Source of the DNA: Tyto alba
Taxonomy: Eukaryota; Chordata; Aves; Strigiformes; Tytonidae
Length of the DNA stretch: 64,000 bases
Reading direction: 5' to 3'
Assembly: GCF_018691265.1 (NCBI RefSeq)
Contig: NW_024881316.1
Coordinates: 26,761,819-26,825,818 of the forward strand
Position numbers and translations under genes: made by a program. The stretch's first letter is position 1. Each line of letters opens with the position of its first letter. The notes under the pieces were generated by a model, which had not been told where the DNA came from, made no database searches, and was given only the letters and a program-made list of their open reading frames with translations. This document shows, one piece after another, positions 57,348-64,000 of the stretch.

Positions 57348-57731
57348 CAAAGATTTTTCTGTAGCTTGAAGCACACAAAGATATAGAAACAGTATCAATT
57401 TATGGAATTTCCTTTTAATAGTTTAAATTTCACTTAGTTTTCTTTTTGTCATGTTAAACATATTTTAAGTAAAACTAATTACTCAAGTTTAGGTTAAACT
57501 TTTCTAGTTAAATTCCTAAATAGAAGCTCCTCACAATTATATTGTGTTCCTATCAGTCCCAGATATTTACACAGTCCTAATTTTTCAGTAAATTCCCTCC
57601 TCTTTCATGTATTATATATTAAACTTACAAATGACCTAACCTTCTGACTTCTTTTCTAAAAGTTTTCTCATTATGGACTGAACCAATTAATAAGTTCCTC
57701 CCCCAGCTTTTAAGGAGGAAGGGGGACGTGG

Positions 57732-57732
<1 letters not shown>

Positions 57733-57763
<31 letters not shown>
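57733..57763. repeat. Poly-T tract (31)
   Basis: 31 consecutive T on the + strand, the longest homopolymer in the window. Confidence 0.95.
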
Positions 57764-57764
<1 letters not shown>

Positions 57765-58030
57765 TTTGTATGTCTTTCCATTGCAATCCACTGCTTGTAA
57801 TAAAATATATAAATGCTGTCAAAGTACTCCAGAACTGAGGTATATAGGAAAATAGTATATAACTATGTACAAAACTTTTCCTTTTTCTCAGTAGTAAAAT
57901 TATTTTGGGTTACACATTTGGATTGTACTTGATAATGGAAGTCTTAACCTTAGAAATGTGCTTGCCTTATGTCATCCTAAAACCAGACAACCTAGCCAGG
58001 ACAGGCATTGGAAAAACACCACCAGTAATC

Positions 58031-58055
58031 AAAAAAAAAAAAAAAAAAAAAAAAA
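58031..58055. repeat. Poly-A tract (25)
   Basis: 25 consecutive A on the + strand, followed by GGAGACAAAAAAATTAAAAA. Confidence 0.95.
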
Positions 58056-58425
58056 GGAGACAAAAAAATTAAAAAGCAATCATATAAATTGTTTGATATA
58101 CATTCTTTGGGGTAGATGAAAGAGATACTTCTTGTACTCACAAAACCTTATGCTGAATATCCGTTACCAGGACAGCAAATTATAGAGAGACTCTATAGGG
58201 AAAGATTTGCAACACCGGGACCTAAACTTCTGTTTGTCTAAGAACGAGCAAAAGCGTAATCTCACTTATATAAAAAGCTGTAAAATAAGGTTTCATTACC
58301 TAGTTATTTCATAATACCAAAAGAAAAATTTTTGTCCTGTTGCCAGAATACATTTTTCAACTTGTATAATTACATATGTGATATACATGTAAATTATGCT
58401 TTCTTCATTAAAGAGTGTAAACAGT

Positions 58426-59006
58426 TGTCGTGAGTTGACCCAGCCAGCAACTAAACACCCATCCAGCCACTCACTCACTCATCCCCTGCAGGACAGGGGA
58501 GAGAATTAGTAGAGCAAAAGCTGGAATCCAGCGGGCAGACATCAAGACAGTTTAATAAATGATGTAAAACTGTGCATGAAACCAAAGCAAAATAAGGATT
58601 TTATTCACTACTTCCAATTAGTGGGCAGATATTTAGCCATTTCCTGGAAATCAGGGACTCAGCACAAGTGATGGTTACTTGGGAAGACAAACCTGTAACC
58701 ATGAACATGCCAATTTCTCCACCTTTCCATGAGCTTTTATCGCTGACCATGTTGTCATATGGTATGGGATATCTCTTTGGTCAGTTGGTGTCAGCTGTCC
58801 TGGCTGTATCCTGTCCCAATTTCTTGCCAAACCCCAGCCTGCTTGCTGTCCGGGCAGTGTAAGAAACAGAGAAGGCCTCGATGTCATGCAAGCACTGCTC
58901 AGCAAAAGCCAAAACACTGGTGTGTTATCAACACTATTGTATATTACAGGTATAAACCACAGCACCATACAAGCTGCTATGAAGAAAGTTAACTCCATTC
59001 CAGTCA
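58426..59006 (-). mobile_element. Solo LTR, common family, antisense (copy 4)
   Basis: Starts TGTCGTGAGTTGACCC and runs to about CTCCATTCCAGTCA. It shares with copy 3 the blocks GACAGTTTAATA, GTTACTTGGGAAGACAAAC (58674-58692), TGTCATATGGTATGGGATATC-type words, TTTGGTCAGTTG and CAGCTGTCCTGGCTGTATCC. Read on the - strand the order is U3 to U5. It is more diverged than copy 3: the TATA box is weak (CTTTTATCG). Flanks ACAGT and GATAT do not match, so the 3' edge is uncertain or the duplication has decayed. No interior is present. Confidence 0.8.
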
Positions 59007-60139
59007 GATATAATAAAAAAGTCTATAAAGGCAGCTCTTGGATAAGTTATTACAAGCTATATGTAACATGGGACTGGACAATCTAAAACACAGCAAAAAA
59101 ATAAAACAAACCAACAAAACATAAAAATCATACAAACATACCTCCTACTTTTTCCAGAGCAGCAAAGCAACTGTGATCCATAAGTGTCTCTTGAGTTTAG
59201 CATCTCTGTAGCTCATTGCATCTAAATGAAAAATCTAAATACACCATTTCAATATTTGGTTTCACACTACTGCAAAATAATGTGTCCATGTAACTCCACT
59301 GTTCACTCTTGCGGTAGTTTGTTTTTTTTTTTTTTTTTCCATATCCTGAATTTATTCTTGCTTGTTAATACATTGCAGAAATGAACTGAAGTAATCTATG
59401 CATGCTAAAAGTAATGCTCAGCAGAAAGGGGCTATTTGCTGCTGAATTATCTGTGTGTTATTCCTAGTGTTTGCTTTCTTTCTAATTTATTATCTGCAAA
59501 TATCTCTATTATGCTTTACTCCCTCTAGTAAACTAACAAAATAGGATAAATTAGTCCTATACTTCCATTAAAACTCCATTTGGAGAATAAGTTGCTTTCC
59601 TCAAATATACTTCCAAAATTGGAGCTAAAATTTCACAACAGTCTAAGGGTCAAGTTAACCAGTCTCTAAAAGTTATTTGTTTTTTTCTAAACACAGGTTA
59701 ACATTTTTTAGGCTGAATGGTGTATAATTCTTGTTTAATATTACAACACTGTCTGTTTGTGGATGGTGGGAAGTAAAAGATACAAGTTTTATTTGTAGTC
59801 CATATTTTTCCCAATCCCTTCACTAACCTTCAATATGCTTGTATTCATGGTGCTTATATCAGGTATTTAATAATAAAGTATACAATACTAAGAACTGTTT
59901 AGCACAATTTCTAATTGATCATCAACTTTAAGTGGAAAAGCTGACAAACTACATGTAACTATGTGGGTTTAATGACTTCAAGCCTGGGAGACTTACTGAA
60001 GAAACTGAACTTTGCATTACCCCAGAATGGTAACTAACAAAGTTCAGAATTTATGAAGCTGATGAGTAGTCACAGGAACCATCTTACTGTTGGCAAGTTC
60101 CTTCATTATTTACATGAAACAATATCCATGTAATGACCT
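59007..60139 (+). other. CSMD3: Intron between exons C and D, middle part
   Basis: AT-rich, with a T run at about 59321-59338. Nothing is recognised. Confidence 0.55.
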
Positions 60140-60550
60140 TACTTGCAAGGGCACAGCAGGGTCTGGGGGTCCCCTGGGGGCCTGGGACCTGCAGGGTGTG
60201 CCCAAGGTGGCAGAGATGGGGCCAGGCCTCAAAGCCAGGTCTGTCCTGCTGCCCCAGGCAGGGAGCAGGGCAGACCGCAGGCAGCCCCAGCGTTGGACGT
60301 TGGGCAGCTCCCTGGGGATGGGAACAGGCCATAGCCAGGCCCAGACATCGGAGCCTGAATGAGTGTCAGGGTCAACAAAGTCTGTGAGATGGCACAAGCA
60401 GTAGAACTGCAGGCAGCTGCTCCTGAGACCTGGCTCGGGCAGAGGCTGATAGTCCAATCAATGGATCCCCTGGGCCCACAGGCAAGGAGAGGTGGGGGGC
60501 TCCAGGTGAGGCTATTCAGGGCAGTTTAGGCCTATTGGTGCTGCCAGGAA
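60140..60550. other. GC-rich island of unknown origin
   Basis: About 400 nt of strongly raised GC content with sharp edges in AT-rich intron. It is rich in GGGCC, CCCCAGGCAGGGAGCAGGGC and CTGGG words and has few CpG. Open frames up to 115 residues occur on both strands at once, which is what high GC content gives by chance. No TATA box, AATAAA, terminal repeats or splice-flanked domain was found. It could be an old transposable element, a minisatellite-like insertion or a relocated fragment from a GC-rich region. Confidence 0.45.
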
Positions 60551-62772
60551 CTGAATAGTGCTAGTGTAAATGTCCCAGTTTTCTTGACTTCCTCACAAAA
60601 ACCTTACAGCAATTCATTCTTGTTTTCTGTAAGTGATATACAAGGCTATCTAGCAACGTTTGGGCAATATTTTGCAGTAACTGTTTCCTAAAGAGAACTC
60701 TGGGCAGAACTTCAACAGTAGCCCTTGTCTGGCTTTTTTTTTTCCCTCCTCCCCTCCTTTTTTTTTCCTTCCCCCCAAAGTTCAAATAGGAGAAAAATAG
60801 GAGAGTAACAGCTTGACTGAAAAAAAACATCTGAAAGGGAGATGTTTCCTAGCCTTTCTTCTTTGTGGACATCTAGAGAGGATACAAATTGTATTCAAAA
60901 GCTTATTGCACAAAGTTGCACTTCTGGATTAGTTCCTACTGTAGCAGACTTTGTGCAGGATGAATTGAAAATAAATTAATAAACATTAATTTTCTTCTAG
61001 TTGTGGTGCTGGAGGCATGGTGCTTCCACCAGTTACTGTAATGAGAATGTCCTCTGTTTCAGATCCTATGAATCTGCTTGTGTTATTCTAGCAATAAAAG
61101 AATATATTTTGATTGATAGAACAGCAATATACCAAGTTTTCTATTTTGCTAGTAGGCAACATATGGTGGCATATATAAATGTGATTAGTTCTTTTTCTCA
61201 ATGTTAAGCAGTGGCAGATTGTTAATAATTGTTGGTGATGCTTTGATAGAACTACTTATGTGGATGAGGGATTTTTTTTGGCTTCTACTGAGATCGTTAC
61301 AGAAGGTTTCCTTGTGATGTGTCTGATACCTAAGTGAAATTCATGGAAGTGTGTTAAGACAGTTTCTGTCATAAACAGAGATAGACTTTTTCACAGAAAA
61401 CTGAATCCTAGCTGAATCAATCTACACATGGAGTTATAGCTAGTTCTCAAAGTCTAGTCTCTAATGTAGTAACAAACAACTGAGTGCTGGTAACAGATTG
61501 TAATGGAAGGATAGAAAATCTGAAAGTAATTTTCCTCCAGGTTTGTTTTTTTTTTTCTTTTTTCTATTTATACTAATCATATTTCTATTAATGGAGAAGA
61601 GCAGATTTCGTCCCTCACAGCAAGTTTTTAAAGAAGTGCTCATATTTCAGTCTTCACAATGGAGGCAGCCAAAGAGAAAGAGGAAAACTAAAATTTTCCA
61701 AAGTACCAGAAATATGTTGGTTACTTTATTACAATATTCAGAAAAAGAATGACCAAGTTTTTAAGGAATATAGTCATTCCTCTTGCCCATACCGAAACTT
61801 AAGTAAATGAACAGTCTAAATTACATCAGAAGTTAATGGATGTTATGCAGATAGGTTCAGAGATTCAGATATTTGAAGATATACAGTATCTAAATACTTA
61901 GAAATGGTAATATCTAGACTCTCTATTTTAGTATGTTGCCAAAGTTCTGTAGTACAATAAATCTCACAGTGAAAATTTAAAATGCTCTGAGTTCTATAAC
62001 TCCATTTGATGTCACTGGAAATTATATGTCTAAATATTTTTTAAATACTTGGAGATACTGAAATATTTTGAGAAATTTGAATATTTTAGAAAAACTCTCC
62101 CTAATGCTCTTTGGAAAATAACTTAATTTTTGAAGAAATTTATTTTCAAAATGTTAACTATTCATATTTGCTGAATGTGACAGAAAGATTGTGATGGTTT
62201 TATAACTATATAATTTTCAAAAGTCAGGCTTCTACCTAAAACCATTTTATATTTTTTTCTTTCTGATTTTATTTCCTCTGGTGTAAAAAGCTAAGATGAC
62301 ACAGAAGTTCAATTTTAGGTTAAGGATATACTATTATGTAGAGTTAAACATTGTGATGCACATTATTTTTTCTCCCCTGCCACGTAGAAATCATGAAGGA
62401 GAGCCTGTCTTACATTCATACATGGAAGACTCTCTTGTTCCACTTGGAGAGGGTAAATCTCTCTCTAAATAGAATATTGATATGATAATTCTGATAAATT
62501 AATTTACATAAAGTAAGAATAAAGTAATGTGAATGTTGGACTGATTAATTGAAAGGTGGCAGTCTCCTTCCTCCCTAGGTCAATTTTCCAGGACTTTTTT
62601 TACTGGCTTAAACATCTTCAAAAGCAAAATGTTATAGGGTGAGCATGTTTACTATATCAGCATAATAATAATTTCATGGGAAGTTTTTATTATTGCTAGG
62701 GCAATTTTATAATTTTTATTTTAAATAAAGAAACCGATCAAAAGCGATCTGATTTGCTGTTTATCATTTTAG
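60551..62772 (+). other. CSMD3: Intron between exons C and D, last part
   Basis: AT-rich. A pyrimidine-rich stretch lies at 60731-60776 and a T run at 61544-61562. Leads to the acceptor of exon D. Nothing else is recognised. Confidence 0.6.
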
Positions 62773-62894
62773 CTAGAACGTGTGGTTCTAATTTACGTGG
62801 ACCAAGCGGGATTATTACATCACCAAATTATCCAGTTCAATATGAAGACAATGCACATTGTGTGTGGGTCATTACAACAACTGATCCAGAAAAG
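62773..62894 (+). CDS. CSMD3: CSMD3 exon D: N-terminal part of the next CUB domain
   Basis: This 122 nt exon follows the acceptor TTTATCATTTTAG and ends at AAAAG|GTATGC. It starts with two bases that complete Ala and ends on a whole codon (phase 0). The reading is ARTCGSNLRG, then PSGIITSPNYP, VQYEDNAHCVWVI and TTTDPEK. This is the start of a CUB domain: first Cys with CG, the S-P-N-Y-P turn, then the second Cys before V-W. CUB domains are about 110 residues, so roughly one third is encoded here and the rest lies beyond the window. The motif set is what I remember of CSMD3. CSMD1 and CSMD2 differ at several of these positions, and this exon is the best evidence for the paralogue. Confidence 0.93.
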
Positions 62895-64000
62895 GTATGC
62901 TTTTTCTCTTTGTCTCACTTCAAACTATAGAAATTTGGATTTGTCTTAAAATTATTTTATACATATTTGCACAAATACATGGGCACATGCGAGTGTGTAT
63001 GTTAATTTAAACAAAAAAATTACCAGAGTAGAGATGTTAAGAAAATATACTGAAATATACTGAACACTGGGAAAAAAATATAAATTAGTATTATTTGTGA
63101 AAATGTCCACTCAGAGTAATACGTCTGAATTAAAGTTATTGAGTTATAAATACATTTTCTAATGAAATACATAAAATCATATTCAAAATCACACATTGCT
63201 GAATGAGTTGATAGTGGATTTTTCAAGTTGTATCTTGATACTTGTTGAATTGTAGCATAAAAACCAGATATACATCCAAGTACTTTGTCTGATCTTTTTA
63301 AGTGTTTTACTATCTAGATAATTTTTCTTTTTTGATAATGATCCTAAATACATAACCATGAATAATTATGCATAAAATAGTGGTCATTTTTGAGTATTAT
63401 TATTATTCTACAGTGTATTGAAACGCATTTTTACTTGTGTTTCTGTAAAATCAATTTATTTCCTCAATAAAGGACAGAGAGCCTATATCTGTAGAAAAAA
63501 AAAAAAAAAAAAAAGAAAAAAATCTTTCACTTATATATTACTTTACTGTAGTGAAATGGTGAATAAATGAGTTACAATAAGTTGAAGAATGTACAATCTA
63601 GATGTACTTTCATAATTACAAAACATGTATTTCCAATGCAAGTTTTTGGAAGACTGTATTCTTGACTTCTTTAATGTAGTTAGGGAAGAAATGTTAAACT
63701 TTAACCATAAATGAATGCATTGTTTAGCTGCAGAAAAGATCATTTTGCTGCATGCCTTCATAACTTATTCTTGAACACTGTTTCTTTGCAAAATGAATTG
63801 AGTTCACTTTTTCTTAAAACAGATTCAGTACCTCAATAAAGGTATGTATTCAGGAAAAACAGACAAAAGTACAAACTTACTGCTTTGCAGAATATTTTAC
63901 TGTAGCGGGACTTCTTTCAGAAAAGAAAGAACTATTTTCAGTTCCAAAATGAACTATTCTATTTAGTATAGCAATTAGAAGTGACTATTTGTCACTGAAT
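62895..64000 (+). other. CSMD3: Start of the intron after exon D
   Basis: Starts at GTATGC. AT-rich, with an A run at 63495-63514. The next CUB-coding exon is not in the window. Confidence 0.65.
63495..63514. repeat. Poly-A tract (20)
   Basis: 20 consecutive A, then G and another A run. Confidence 0.9.

Noticed and set aside
60110..60457. 115-residue frame on the - strand
   Set aside because: Lies in a GC-rich island where both strands are open in several frames; no family signal.

Overview
The window reads as one stretch of a bird genome lying inside a very large gene. Four short exons on the + strand join in frame and encode part of CSMD3 (CUB and Sushi multiple domains 3), a large membrane protein of the nervous system. 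The avian assignment rests on CR1 LINE copies, including the typical tail built from ATTCTRTGA units, and on solo LTRs of a type common in birds. I cannot name the species. The LTR family, as I remember it, is frequent in non-galliform birds.

Layout. Exon A (1796-1873) encodes a linker. A 48 kb intron follows. Exons B (49955-50042) and C (57062-57186) together encode one complete Sushi/CCP module. Exon D (62773-62894) opens the next CUB domain. The intron phases fit exactly (1-1, 1-2, 2-1, 1-0) and every boundary has GT/AG splice sites. The spliced segment encodes about 137 residues. From what I remember of the family layout it is probably the linker after CUB2, then Sushi2, then the start of CUB3. 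More than 99% of the window is intron.

The introns hold a 2.2 kb 5'-truncated CR1 retrotransposon with a decayed reverse transcriptase reading frame (13505-15684, +). Two shorter CR1 tails lie at 28751-29060 (-) and 51575-52013 (+). Four solo LTRs of one family lie at 11457-12097 (+), 17911-18499 (-), 30195-30835 (-) and 58426-59006 (-). One LTR of another family, with a fourfold repeat in its U3, lies at 18603-19231 (-). A CpG-rich patch with a TATA-like box and an AATAAA signal (33034-33340) may be another young LTR. Three GC-rich islands of unknown nature lie at about 4950-5175, 24050-24550 and 60140-60550. Simple repeats are frequent, the largest being an (AAAAT)n array at 43449-43555. 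The rest is AT-rich intron in which I recognise nothing.

I see no bacterial-type system, CRISPR array, tRNA or rRNA, and no second protein-coding gene. Apart from the CSMD3 exons and the CR1 remnants, the open reading frames look like chance frames. The more interesting signals are the structure of the 18.6-19.2 kb LTR, the simple repeats that recur at one internal position of the common LTR family, a perfect hairpin at 44611-44644, and the unexplained GC-rich islands.
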